A stretch of DNA of 50,709 bases from Methylophilaceae bacterium. Lineage in GTDB: Bacteria; Pseudomonadota; Gammaproteobacteria; Burkholderiales; Methylophilaceae. The notes beneath the pieces were generated by a model. The model searched no databases and was not told where the DNA came from. It saw only the letters and a program-made list of their open reading frames with translations. Position 1 is the stretch's first letter. The number at the start of each line of letters is the position of its first letter. A program made the position numbers and the translations under genes. Below, piece by piece: positions 26,566 to 35,768 of the stretch. The DNA lies in the NCBI GenBank assembly GCA_014378915.1, contig JACMMS010000126.1, positions 1 to 50,709 of the forward strand, read 5' to 3'.

Positions 26566-27696
26566 ATGGCTGCTAAAAAAGATTTTTATGAAGTACTGGG
26601 CTTAAATAAAGACGCTTCTGCGGAAGAGATTAAAAAGTCTTATCGCAAATTGGCAATGAAATATCACCCAGACCGTAATCCTGATAACCCAAAAGCTGAA
26701 GATCAGTTCAAAGAAGCCAAAGAAGCTTACGAGATTTTATCAGATGACCAAAAACGTGCCGCTTACGATCAATATGGTCATGCAGGCGTAGACCAATCTG
26801 CTGGCGGTGCCGCTGGCTTTAGTGGCGCAGGCTTTGGTGATGCATTTGGTGACATTTTTGGTGATATTTTCGGCGGCAGTCGCAGTGGTGGTCAACGCAA
26901 CAATGTGTATCGTGGTGCAGATTTACGCTACAACATGGAAATTTCATTAGAAGATGCCGCCAAGGGTAGTGAAACCAAAATTCGCATTCCTGTGCAGGCT
27001 TCGTGCGAAACCTGTAGCGGCTCTGGCACTAAAAAAGGCAAGTCCCCAGTTACCTGTACAACTTGTGGTGGACATGGCCAAGTCCGTATGCAACAAGGCT
27101 TTTTCTCAGTACAACAGACGTGTCCTAAATGCCATGGTACTGGCAAAATCATTAAAGAAGAAGATAAATGCGGTACTTGCAACGGTGCAGGTCGCATGAA
27201 AACCAATAAGACGCTTTCAGTTAAAATTCCTGCAGGCGTGGATGAAGGCGATAGAATTCGCTTAACAGGTGAAGGTGAAGCTGGCGTCAATGGTGGCCCT
27301 ACTGGAGATTTATATGTTGTAATACATCTTAAAAAGCACGATATTTTTGAACGCGATGGGGGGAGTTTACATTGCGAGATGCCTATTAGCTTCACGACTG
27401 CAGCTTTGGGAGGCGAAATTGAAGTGCCTACATTGGGCGGCTCAGCTAAGATGAAAATACCAGCCGAGACACAAACAGGCGCAGTATTTAGACTGCGTGG
27501 CAAAGGCATTAAACCACTACGTTCTAATGAAAATGGCGATTTAATGTGCCACGTAGTCGTGGAAACGCCAGTAAAATTAACTGACCGTCAAAAAGAGCTA
27601 TTACGTGAGTTTGATACCAGCACCCAAGCTGATACTGGCAAGCACAGCCCCAGAGCCAAGGGTTGGTTGGACAAAGTAAAAGATTTGTTTGAGTAA
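26566..27696 (+). CDS. dnaJ: Chaperone DnaJ (Hsp40)
   Basis: Cochaperone that delivers substrates to DnaK and stimulates its ATPase. J domain with HPD at residues 34-36 (KYHPDRNPD), then a Gly/Phe-rich linker (about 70-110), four zinc motifs of the CxxCxGxG type ([32 protein letters not shown]), and two beta-barrel C-terminal domains. The 376 residues equal the E. coli protein. No separate sigma-32 promoter is obvious in the 121 bases after dnaK, so it probably depends on readthrough past the hairpins there. Confidence 0.97.
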   Translation: MAAKKDFYEVLGLNKDASAEEIKKSYRKLAMKYHPDRNPDNPKAEDQFKEAKEAYEILSDDQKRAAYDQYGHAGVDQSAGGAAGFSGAGFGDAFGDIFGDIFGGSRSGGQRNNVYRGADLRYNMEISLEDAAKGSETKIRIPVQASCETCSGSGTKKGKSPVTCTTCGGHGQVRMQQGFFSVQQTCPKCHGTGKIIKEEDKCGTCNGAGRMKTNKTLSVKIPAGVDEGDRIRLTGEGEAGVNGGPTGDLYVVIHLKKHDIFERDGGSLHCEMPISFTTAALGGEIEVPTLGGSAKMKIPAETQTGAVFRLRGKGIKPLRSNENGDLMCHVVVETPVKLTDRQKELLREFDTSTQADTGKHSPRAKGWLDKVKDLFE

Positions 27697-27716
27697 TTAT
27701 TAAATCAGTAGCCTCC

Positions 27717-27750
27717 AATTAAAAAGCCCACATCTGCGGGCTTTTTAATT
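27717..27750. terminator. Bidirectional terminator between dnaJ and the converging small gene
   Basis: A perfect 13-bp stem (AATTAAAAAGCCC at 27717-27729 with GGGCTTTTTAATT at 27738-27750) has an 8-base loop. The A-rich left and T-rich right arms allow termination in both directions, fitting the convergent genes. Confidence 0.88.
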
Positions 27751-27782
27751 TATTATCAAGGATACAACACCTAATAAATAAA

Positions 27783-28031
27783 TTAGCTCAATTGGTTAAG
27801 TATCTCTTTTAACTCCAAAGTTGTATTATCGAAATCTTCAAATCGCTTACCGTCAGTTTTGGCATACCAATAACGACTATTGCCTTGATCACCTTCTAGC
27901 TTGTGCAACACGGCATGCAACCAATAGGCGATTGGCCCTTTATAATCTTGTGCAATATTGTGGGAAGCTGCCCAATCTTCAGCCAAAGCAAGTGAAACAG
28001 CTAGCTTCAGAGTTTGTATACTCTCATTCAT
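27783..28031 (-). CDS. Small conserved-looking hypothetical protein
   Basis: An 82-residue protein that I do not recognise by function. It is alpha-helical in character, with tryptophan-rich patches (LAEDWAASHNIAQDY, AYWLHAVLHKLEGDQGNSRYWY). It has no signal peptide, membrane segment or metal motif. The gene lies between the dnaJ terminator and gloA, nine bases after the gloA stop, and appears cotranscribed with gloA. It has codon use like its neighbours and a clean stop, so it is probably a real gene. Confidence 0.7.
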   Translation of the reverse strand: MNESIQTLKLAVSLALAEDWAASHNIAQDYKGPIAYWLHAVLHKLEGDQGNSRYWYAKTDGKRFEDFDNTTLELKEILNQLS

Positions 28032-28040
28032 GCTGGCTGA

Positions 28041-28442
28041 TTAGCGAGGATATTCAATACTTCCTTTCTGAATAAACTCTATCTTGTAGCCATCAGGGTC
28101 TTCTACAAATGCGATGATGATGGTGCCATGTTTCATTGGCCCTGCTTCGCGTAGTACTTTGCCACCTTTTTGTTTCACCTTTTCACAAGCGGTATAAGCA
28201 TCATTCACTTCTAATGCCATATGACCATAAGCTGTGCCCATGTCATAGCTTTCTTTACCGTAGTTGTAAGTGAGTTCAATCACGCTATTTTCATATTCAT
28301 TACCATAACCAACAAAGGCGAGGGTAAATTCACCATCAGGATAGTCTTGGCTGCGAATGAGCTTCATACCCAACACTTCTGTATAAAAATGAATCGATTT
28401 TTCTAAATTACCTACGCGAAGCATAGTGTGCAAAATGCGCAT
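28041..28442 (-). CDS. gloA: Lactoylglutathione lyase (glyoxalase I)
   Basis: Metal-dependent enzyme converting the methylglyoxal-glutathione hemithioacetal to S-lactoylglutathione. The 133 residues match the family (~135). Metal ligands are visible at the expected places: His5 in [18 protein letters not shown], Glu in [11 protein letters not shown], His in YGHMALEV, and Glu in YKIEFIQ. The [11 protein letters not shown] ending is diagnostic. It heads a two-gene unit with the small protein downstream. Confidence 0.94.
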   Translation of the reverse strand: MRILHTMLRVGNLEKSIHFYTEVLGMKLIRSQDYPDGEFTLAFVGYGNEYENSVIELTYNYGKESYDMGTAYGHMALEVNDAYTACEKVKQKGGKVLREAGPMKHGTIIIAFVEDPDGYKIEFIQKGSIEYPR

Positions 28443-28523
28443 AACAAATCTCCCAAATGAATATTTTTAGTGATTATTTTTTTATAAAAAGCTCTGTGAT
28501 ACAACAAACTACCATATTTCAAA

Positions 28524-28784
<261 letters not shown>

Positions 28785-28790
28785 TTACAC

Positions 28791-29327
<537 letters not shown>

Positions 29328-29888
29328 TTAAGCTGCGGCTGATGCATGTGACACTTTTAGCAAGTGATAATAAACACTACCCGCTTTACCATGTTTAATA
29401 ATGTCAAACCCATCGGCCACATCTAATGCATATTCCGCTTCAACATACAAAAATCCATCTAAGGATAAATGCTGATGCATCTGAGGTAGTATTTTATCAA
29501 GCCACATCTGCTCATAAGGTGGATCACAAAAAATAACATCAAACTTTTGCTGATTTTTTGCTAAAAAAAGCAATGCATCAGTTTGAATAAATTGTGCTGC
29601 ATCTGCTTTAAGTAACGTTTTATTTTGGATTAAAAATTGATAGGCAAGAACTGATTTCTCTATCATCACTGCTTGTTTTGCGCCGCGTGATAATGCTTCA
29701 AACCCCATCACGCCAGTACCAGCGAATAGATCCAAACAACTTAAACCGTGTAGTTCCTGACCCAACCAATTAAATACGGTTTGTCGGACTCGGTCTGGCG
29801 TAGGACGTAAACCTGCTGCATCAGGAAACTTTAATACGCGACTTCGCCACACACCAGCGTTGATTCGAATTTGGTTAGATTTGCTCAA
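29328..29888 (-). CDS. rsmD: 16S rRNA (guanine966-N2)-methyltransferase
   Basis: S-adenosylmethionine-dependent methyltransferase that modifies G966 of 16S rRNA. The 186 residues match the family. It shows RINAGVWRSRVLKFP at the N-terminus, LRPTPDRVRQTVFNWL, the SAM motif LDLFAGTGVMGFEALSRGA, and the catalytic FDVIFCDPPYE (DPPY, base-methylating type). It follows the M16 protease gene by 46 bases and precedes coaD. Confidence 0.96.
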   Translation of the reverse strand: MSKSNQIRINAGVWRSRVLKFPDAAGLRPTPDRVRQTVFNWLGQELHGLSCLDLFAGTGVMGFEALSRGAKQAVMIEKSVLAYQFLIQNKTLLKADAAQFIQTDALLFLAKNQQKFDVIFCDPPYEQMWLDKILPQMHQHLSLDGFLYVEAEYALDVADGFDIIKHGKAGSVYYHLLKVSHASAAA

Positions 29889-29934
29889 TTAAAACTTACG
29901 TTAGGCATGTTTTAATTACTTAGCGAATTTTTTA

Positions 29935-31275
29935 CTATTTACTAGCTGGCTTTTCAGCAGACTCACCACCTGCCACAACCACTGTTACAAAGTTTTCAGG
30001 TTTAATTCTGCGTGCAAAAGCTTCTTTAATTTGTGCTGTGGTTACTTTTTCTATTTGTGCATTGTAGGTATCTAAATAGTTAAGCGGCAATTTATAAAAA
30101 CCGATGACGGATAGGTAATCTAAAATTTTACTATTGCTATCGATACGCATAGGGAACCCGCCGATTATATTTTGCTTAGCTGCTAACAACTCTTTTTCAG
30201 TAACACCGCCAGCAATAAACTGATTTAAAGTTTCACGCACTAATTTTAATGCCTCGTCTGATTGCTCACGTTTAGTTTGTAAACCAATTTGAAAAGGACC
30301 TAAATCAGACATGGGCATAAAATAACTGTACACGCTGTATACCAATCCCCGTTTCTCGCGTACTTCTTCTGTTAAACGCGATACAAAGCCTCCGCCACCC
30401 AAAATATAATTACCTACATACAAAGGAAATAAATCTGGATCACCACGCTTAATGCCAGGATAGCCAAGTAAAATATGTGATTGTGACGCTGGGTGTGCAA
30501 TATTTTTAGTCACCGGGACTATAGGCAAACTAACTTCATGCAATTTATCCATAATGGGCGTATGTGGCAAGCCATTAGAAATACGATCTGATATTTCGTG
30601 GGCTTGAGCTACTGTCATATCTCCAATCAGTGCAATCACTGCACCACGGCTGGTGTAATGCGTGTTATAAAAGGCCTGTAAATCTTCACGATTAATTGTA
30701 GCAACCGTTGCTGGCTCGCCTCTTTCATCTAAGGCATAAGGGTGGTTACCGTACAGTGCTTTCATAAACGCTTTGTTAGAAATGCTTTCTGGTTGAGTAG
30801 CTGACTCTTGTAAGCCAGAAATAATACGCGCCTTTTCTCTTACTAAAACAGCGTTTACAAAATCTGGTTTTTGCAAAACATCGTTGAATACATTGAGCGC
30901 CTGAGTTTGCTCTGCAGAAGAACTCAGCGTACGCAATTTAAATGAGGCACGGTCAGCATCAAAATCACCACCTAAAATTGCGCCGATATCCGCTAATTTA
31001 TTTGAGATAACTTCATCTGACATACCAGCCGCACCGAGCGTCATCATATACTTTGTAATGCCTGCAACCCCAGATTTCTCTAACGTATCGCGTGCACTGC
31101 CTGCTGCAAAATTGGCACTAATATCAATAATCGGTAAATCGTGGTTTTCTACAAAATAAACCTCACTACCAGCTGCAGTTTGCCATTGCTGTATTTTTAA
31201 AGCGGCGTTAGCAGACAGGCTAAAAAAGCTAATAAGTAATATAGCTACATGCTTCATATTTTTTTTCATACGCAT
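29935..31275 (-). CDS. M16-family peptidase-like subunit lacking the zinc motif
   Basis: A 446-residue M16 (insulinase/pitrilysin) homologue with a probable Sec signal (HVAILLISFFSLSANA). Where catalytic members carry HxxEH, this protein has the sequence GVAGITKYMMTLGAAG, so the zinc site is lost. It keeps the C-terminal conserved segment REKRGLVYSVYSYFM. It is downstream of a copy that has HxxEH, in the classical alpha/beta-like pairing of a catalytic and a non-catalytic periplasmic subunit. Periplasmic peptide or protein degradation is the likely role. Confidence 0.87.
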   Translation of the reverse strand: MRMKKNMKHVAILLISFFSLSANAALKIQQWQTAAGSEVYFVENHDLPIIDISANFAAGSARDTLEKSGVAGITKYMMTLGAAGMSDEVISNKLADIGAILGGDFDADRASFKLRTLSSSAEQTQALNVFNDVLQKPDFVNAVLVREKARIISGLQESATQPESISNKAFMKALYGNHPYALDERGEPATVATINREDLQAFYNTHYTSRGAVIALIGDMTVAQAHEISDRISNGLPHTPIMDKLHEVSLPIVPVTKNIAHPASQSHILLGYPGIKRGDPDLFPLYVGNYILGGGGFVSRLTEEVREKRGLVYSVYSYFMPMSDLGPFQIGLQTKREQSDEALKLVRETLNQFIAGGVTEKELLAAKQNIIGGFPMRIDSNSKILDYLSVIGFYKLPLNYLDTYNAQIEKVTTAQIKEAFARRIKPENFVTVVVAGGESAEKPASK

Positions 31276-31333
31276 TAATTACCTTAATATTCAGATTAAA
31301 AATTAATTAAAATCATGGATTACAAAAAGCAAC

Positions 31334-32776
31334 CTAGTGCATGTGTGGCTTGCCTTGCGGTTTTGCATTAGGGTCTATTGTTTGTGGGTCTAAGGTTGCA
31401 ACTGTCATGTTATCTTTAACCAGATATTTTTTTGCGACGGCCTGTACTTGTTCTGAAGTGACGGCTTTAATATTAGCAATATAATCTCGGCTTAGCTTCC
31501 ATGAGTAGCCTGTTGTTTCTAAAGTACCCAGCTCCATTGCTTGACCAAACATAGAGTCGCGTTTATATACTTCAGAGGCAATGACACTTGCTTTAATACG
31601 ATTGAGTTCGTTCACAGTTGCACCTGATGCCTTGACGATATCGACTTGTGCCAATAAAGCACCCTCTAGTTGAGCGACTGTTTTACCTTCGCTTGGTGTG
31701 CCATCTAGTTCAAATAAACTTTCGCGACCACGATTAGAACTATCATAGCCAGCACTCACATCCACAGCGATTTGCTGCTCACGGACTAAATGCTGGTTAA
31801 GTCGAGCAGCATCGTTACCACTTAACACACCTGCTAACACCTCTAACGCATACGGTTCCCATGCTTGCTCTGGTGTTTTAGGAGCATCATAAATAGTTGG
31901 TGCATGAAAACCTATTAATATATAAGGCGATTTTGCTGGTGCTTTCACTACAACACGACGTTCACCATTTTGCGTAGGCTCCGTCTGCGGTTTGCGTGCT
32001 GGCAACACATGTGCTTTTATGCTACCAAAATTTTCTTTAGCCAATTTCAATACTGCTTGTGCATCCACATCACCAACTACAACAATCGTTGCATTATTAG
32101 GCGCATACCATGTTTTGTACCACTCTTGGGCATCTAAATAAGTCATATTTTCAAGATCGTTCATCCAACCAATGACAGGACGTTGGTAAGGATGAGCTTT
32201 ATAAGCAATGGCTTGAAACTCTTCGTTTACTTGGGCTTGCGGTTTGTCATCAGTGCGCCAGCGACGTTCTTCCATCACCACTTTAATTTCTTTATCGTAT
32301 TCTTCTTTAGTGATTTGCAAATTCTGCATGCGATCTGCCTCTAACTTAAATGCTAGTGGCAATTTGGATTTTTCGAGTTGCTGAAAGTAGCAGGTGTAGT
32401 CTTGGCCAGTAAACGCATTTTCTTTACCGCCAGCGGCAGCAATCTGCCGTGAAAATTGTCCAGCAGGCACTTGCTTGGTGCCTTTAAACATCATGTGTTC
32501 CAAAACATGCGCAACGCCAGATTTACCATTAACCTCATCTAAAGCCCCTGCGCGATACCAAACTTGTGAGACCACAACAGGAGAGCGATGATCTTCTTGT
32601 ACAATAAGTTTTAAGCCATTATCCAACTTAAACTCTTGTACATTGGCTTCACCAAAGCTAGTCTCAGAATATAAAGCACTTGAAAACAATGCAATGGGTA
32701 ATAAAACTAGTGTTGTGGATGTCAGTATATTGAGCGATTTTTTTGAGTATTTTAAAAGCAGGTATCGAAAAAGCAC
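31334..32776 (-). CDS. M16-family zinc peptidase, catalytic subunit
   Basis: A 480-residue M16 peptidase. The zinc motif is HVLEH at residues 90-94 in SGVAHVLEHMMFKGT, followed by the distal glutamate region VVMEERRWRTDD. The hydrophobic stretch at 17-35 is a signal or anchor, so it should act in the periplasm. The GTG start at 32776 is supported by an AGGAG nine bases upstream. It is transcribed with the non-catalytic partner downstream (58 bases), and its -10 TATAAT lies on the minus strand at 32810-32805. Confidence 0.9.
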   Translation of the reverse strand: MLFRYLLLKYSKKSLNILTSTTLVLLPIALFSSALYSETSFGEANVQEFKLDNGLKLIVQEDHRSPVVVSQVWYRAGALDEVNGKSGVAHVLEHMMFKGTKQVPAGQFSRQIAAAGGKENAFTGQDYTCYFQQLEKSKLPLAFKLEADRMQNLQITKEEYDKEIKVVMEERRWRTDDKPQAQVNEEFQAIAYKAHPYQRPVIGWMNDLENMTYLDAQEWYKTWYAPNNATIVVVGDVDAQAVLKLAKENFGSIKAHVLPARKPQTEPTQNGERRVVVKAPAKSPYILIGFHAPTIYDAPKTPEQAWEPYALEVLAGVLSGNDAARLNQHLVREQQIAVDVSAGYDSSNRGRESLFELDGTPSEGKTVAQLEGALLAQVDIVKASGATVNELNRIKASVIASEVYKRDSMFGQAMELGTLETTGYSWKLSRDYIANIKAVTSEQVQAVAKKYLVKDNMTVATLDPQTIDPNAKPQGKPHMH

Positions 32777-32804
32777 GTTGTTGTTCTCCTATTTAATGCG
32801 CTTA

Positions 32805-32810
32805 ATTATA
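32805..32810 (-). promoter_or_regulatory. Candidate -10 of the M16 protease operon
   Basis: On the minus strand a perfect TATAAT lies about 29 bases before the GTG start; the -35 17 bases upstream is poor (TAACTT). It fits the divergent gap with ftsY. Confidence 0.4.
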
Positions 32811-32967
32811 GTGCAAGTCATGTTTAAAGTTACTACCTAATGACAAAGTTGGTATATGTTTAGTTCGCTTTCTGATTAATTCAATGGGTTCTGCTTTTAA
32901 AGACGAATTGAGATTAAAATACGTGCATCCCCTTAAAACTGGCAGCAAACGCTAACAGCATACATTT

Positions 32968-33924
32968 ATGTTTGATTTTTTCAAAAAAAATAGCCCTGGC
33001 TCAAATCCAGTTAAGTCATCTCTAACGGAACGCTTAAAACAAGGCTTATCTAAAACACGTCAACAATTTAGCAGTCAGTTGGCCAGCCTTTTTGGTGGCG
33101 GTAAGATTGATGCAGATGTTTATGATGAGCTGGAAACCATACTATTGACTTCTGATGTAGGCGTAGCCGCCACACAATATTTATTAGACCAATTAAAGCA
33201 AAGTGTTAAGCGTGAAAATCTACAAGATACCACTGAACTTAAAGCCGCACTAAAAGCTGCATTACTTGAGTTACTTACGCCATTAGAGTATCCACTCACG
33301 ATAAATGAGCAGAAACCTTTCGTCATCATGATGGTGGGGGTAAATGGTGCAGGCAAAACTACAACGATAGGCAAACTCGCTAATTTGTTTCAAGCACAAG
33401 GAAAATCCGTACTGATAGCGGCAGGTGACACATTTAGAGCTGCGGCACGCGAGCAATTACAAGTTTGGGGTGAGCGCAATAATGTGCATGTCGTTGCAGC
33501 AGAGTCTGGAGACCCCGCTGCTGTGATTTTTGATGCGATCAACTCGGCTAAAGCTAAAAATATCGACATTGTTTTAGCTGATACTGCAGGGCGTTTACCC
33601 ACACAAATGCATTTAATGGATGAAATTGCCAAAGTAAAACGTGTGATCGACAAAGCGCATGCCGGTGCACCACACGAAATTTTATTGGTGTTAGATGCAA
33701 ACACCGGGCAAAACGCTGTCATGCAGGTAAAAGCGTTTGACGATGCACTTAAGGTATCCGGCTTGGTATTAAGCAAACTTGATGGCTCAGCTAAAGGCGG
33801 TGTCATTGCTGCCATTGCTCAGGCGCGACCTATTCCTATCCGCTATATTGGCATAGGCGAAACCATGGATGATTTACGCGAATTTAAAGCAGCAGATTTT
33901 GTGGATGCGCTATTTGATGCTTAA
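32968..33924 (+). CDS. ftsY: Signal recognition particle receptor FtsY
   Basis: GTPase that docks SRP-ribosome complexes at the membrane. At 318 residues it has the NG domains but almost no acidic N-terminal A domain, so it is a short form. G1 is GVNGAGKTTTIGKLA, followed by AAGDTFRAAAREQL; DTAGRLPTQ and the G4-like SKLDGSAKGG are intact. It starts the usual ftsY-ftsE-ftsX set and is divergent from the M16 pair, as in many proteobacteria. Confidence 0.96.
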   Translation: MFDFFKKNSPGSNPVKSSLTERLKQGLSKTRQQFSSQLASLFGGGKIDADVYDELETILLTSDVGVAATQYLLDQLKQSVKRENLQDTTELKAALKAALLELLTPLEYPLTINEQKPFVIMMVGVNGAGKTTTIGKLANLFQAQGKSVLIAAGDTFRAAAREQLQVWGERNNVHVVAAESGDPAAVIFDAINSAKAKNIDIVLADTAGRLPTQMHLMDEIAKVKRVIDKAHAGAPHEILLVLDANTGQNAVMQVKAFDDALKVSGLVLSKLDGSAKGGVIAAIAQARPIPIRYIGIGETMDDLREFKAADFVDALFDA

Positions 33925-34052
33925 ATGTTAATGCTTAAATACTATTATTTTTTGGTGAATCACTTAGTGTAATCCAGCATCTGCAGAAGATTAATTTACT
34001 AGTAATATGAATCATCATAATATTGATATGAGAATAATTTATACTAGAAACT

Positions 34053-34763
34053 ATGAGCATTATTCAATTTGACCAAGTAAGCAAACGCTACCAGGCGAGT
34101 AACGATGTACTTAGCCAAGTCTCTTTTACTATTAAGGCGGGCGAGTTAGTATTTGTGACAGGTCGCTCAGGTGCTGGTAAAAGTACTTTACTGAAGCTCG
34201 TTGCTGCAATTGAACGACCATCAACTGGTACGGTACTAGTAAATAATCAAAATGTCAGTCAATTACGCGCAGCAGCGCTGCCTTATTTGCGCAGAAAATT
34301 TGGCTTAGTGTTTCAAGACCACAAATTACTTTATGACCGTAATTGCTTTCAAAATATCGCTTTACCCCTGCATATTAATGGCTTAACTGGAACAGAAGCC
34401 AACAAGCGTATTCGTGCCGCACTGGATAAAGTGGGTCTATTGCACAAAGAAAAAGCCATGCCCATTACACTTTCTGGTGGTGAACAGCAACGCTTAGCTA
34501 TCGCCAGAGCGGTAGTGAGTCGCCCTTCCATCTTGATTGCTGATGAGCCAACAGGCAATTTAGATGCCACGTATGCTGCTGATATTATGAGTTTATTTTC
34601 CGCTTTTCAGCAAGTTGGGGTGACTGTGATTGTTGCCACACATGATGCCGACACCATGACTGAACATCACAATAACGTGCTGCACCTGCAAGCAGGTAAA
34701 CTTATACAGACCTTGGCACCAATACCAGCGTGGACCAATGAATCCCAAGCGAATATTTTATGA
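34053..34763 (+). CDS. ftsE: Cell-division ATP-binding protein FtsE
   Basis: ABC ATPase of the FtsEX complex, which links septum constriction to peptidoglycan hydrolase activation. The 236 residues include Walker A GRSGAGKST, the Q-loop in LVFQDHKLL, the signature LSGGEQQRLAIARAVV and Walker B LIADEPTGNLD. The stop overlaps the ftsX start by four bases. Upstream 128 bases separate it from ftsY; no clear promoter was recognised there. Confidence 0.96.
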   Translation: MSIIQFDQVSKRYQASNDVLSQVSFTIKAGELVFVTGRSGAGKSTLLKLVAAIERPSTGTVLVNNQNVSQLRAAALPYLRRKFGLVFQDHKLLYDRNCFQNIALPLHINGLTGTEANKRIRAALDKVGLLHKEKAMPITLSGGEQQRLAIARAVVSRPSILIADEPTGNLDATYAADIMSLFSAFQQVGVTVIVATHDADTMTEHHNNVLHLQAGKLIQTLAPIPAWTNESQANIL

Positions 34764-35677
34764 TTAAAAACTGGATAAACCGACATCTACAAGTTATACA
34801 GCAGGTGTTAGTTCGCATGCGTTTACATGGCTGGTCCACACTCATGATGTGTGGCGTAATAGGCGTAACACTATGTTTGCCCAGTTTATTTTATATAGCG
34901 ACCGATAATTTAAATCGCTTAGCAAGTGATATACAAACACAATCACCTATCAGCTTATTTTTAAAGCTGAATGCCACGCAAGCAGAGATTCAATCGATTG
35001 AACGACAGTTAAAGGGTGATGAACATATCACCAGTTATCATCTAGTGACTAAAGATCAAGCTTGGCAAAAAATGCAGAAAACTGGCGCTGGTAATACTGT
35101 TGCAAGCAATATTGTCAACACTTTGGATAAAAACCCATTACCTGATGCATTTTTTATTACCCCAGCATCCAATACACCAGAGGCAATAAGCCAATTACAA
35201 TCCAGCTTGCAAGCTTTAAACGGTGTGGACAAAGCACTGATTGATAGTCAATGGATTAAACGTTTAAATGGCCTGTTACAACTAGGCAATAAAATGGTTT
35301 TGGTATTAGCCAGTTTATTAGCGTTTGCACTTGTGGCTGTTATTGGTAACACCATACGCATGCAAATTCTAACGCAGCTTGCAGAAATAGAAGTAAGCCA
35401 ACTGATTGGTGCCACAAAAAGCTTTATTCGGTGTCCATTTCTATATGCTGGTGCACTTTATGGTTTAGGTGGCGGCCTCATTGCATGTTTACTTTTATGG
35501 ACTATGGTGAGCTTTTTCAATAGTACCGTTGTACAGATTGCCGCTGAATATGGCAGCCAATTTGCAATAAGCAATCAAAGTTTGGTGCTTAATCTATTCA
35601 TTGTATTAACCGCCACCGCAATTGGCTGGTTAGCTGCTTACTTTGCAGTTAATAGCGCACTAGTCACTTATCATTAA
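34760..35677 (+). CDS. ftsX: Cell-division membrane protein FtsX
   Basis: Membrane partner of FtsE. The 305-residue protein shows an N-terminal membrane segment (about 27-47), a periplasmic domain, and three further hydrophobic segments at the C-terminus, the FtsX arrangement. The family motif EVSQLIGATKSFI in the cytoplasmic loop is present. It overlaps ftsE by ATGA. In most beta- and gammaproteobacteria rpoH follows directly, but here it is 8 kb away. Confidence 0.93.
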   Translation: MIKNWINRHLQVIQQVLVRMRLHGWSTLMMCGVIGVTLCLPSLFYIATDNLNRLASDIQTQSPISLFLKLNATQAEIQSIERQLKGDEHITSYHLVTKDQAWQKMQKTGAGNTVASNIVNTLDKNPLPDAFFITPASNTPEAISQLQSSLQALNGVDKALIDSQWIKRLNGLLQLGNKMVLVLASLLAFALVAVIGNTIRMQILTQLAEIEVSQLIGATKSFIRCPFLYAGALYGLGGGLIACLLLWTMVSFFNSTVVQIAAEYGSQFAISNQSLVLNLFIVLTATAIGWLAAYFAVNSALVTYH

Positions 35678-35705
35678 AAAATCGCACTAAAAATTGCAAT
35701 AAAAT

Positions 35706-35731
35706 GGTGCTACATTTGTAGCGCTATTTTT
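35706..35731 (+). terminator. Probable terminator after ftsX
   Basis: GCTAC-ATTT-GTAGC forms a short stem, extended by G-T wobble pairs, and is followed by A-T5. It lies 29 bases after the ftsX stop, before the converging relic cluster. Confidence 0.55.
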
Positions 35732-35768
35732 CATCTAGCTAATACAAACACCAAGTTTTTATATCAAA

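Noticed and set aside
26928-27509. Long minus-strand frame across dnaJ
   Set aside because: Its cysteine/proline-rich content comes from the antisense of the zinc-finger and glycine-rich region.
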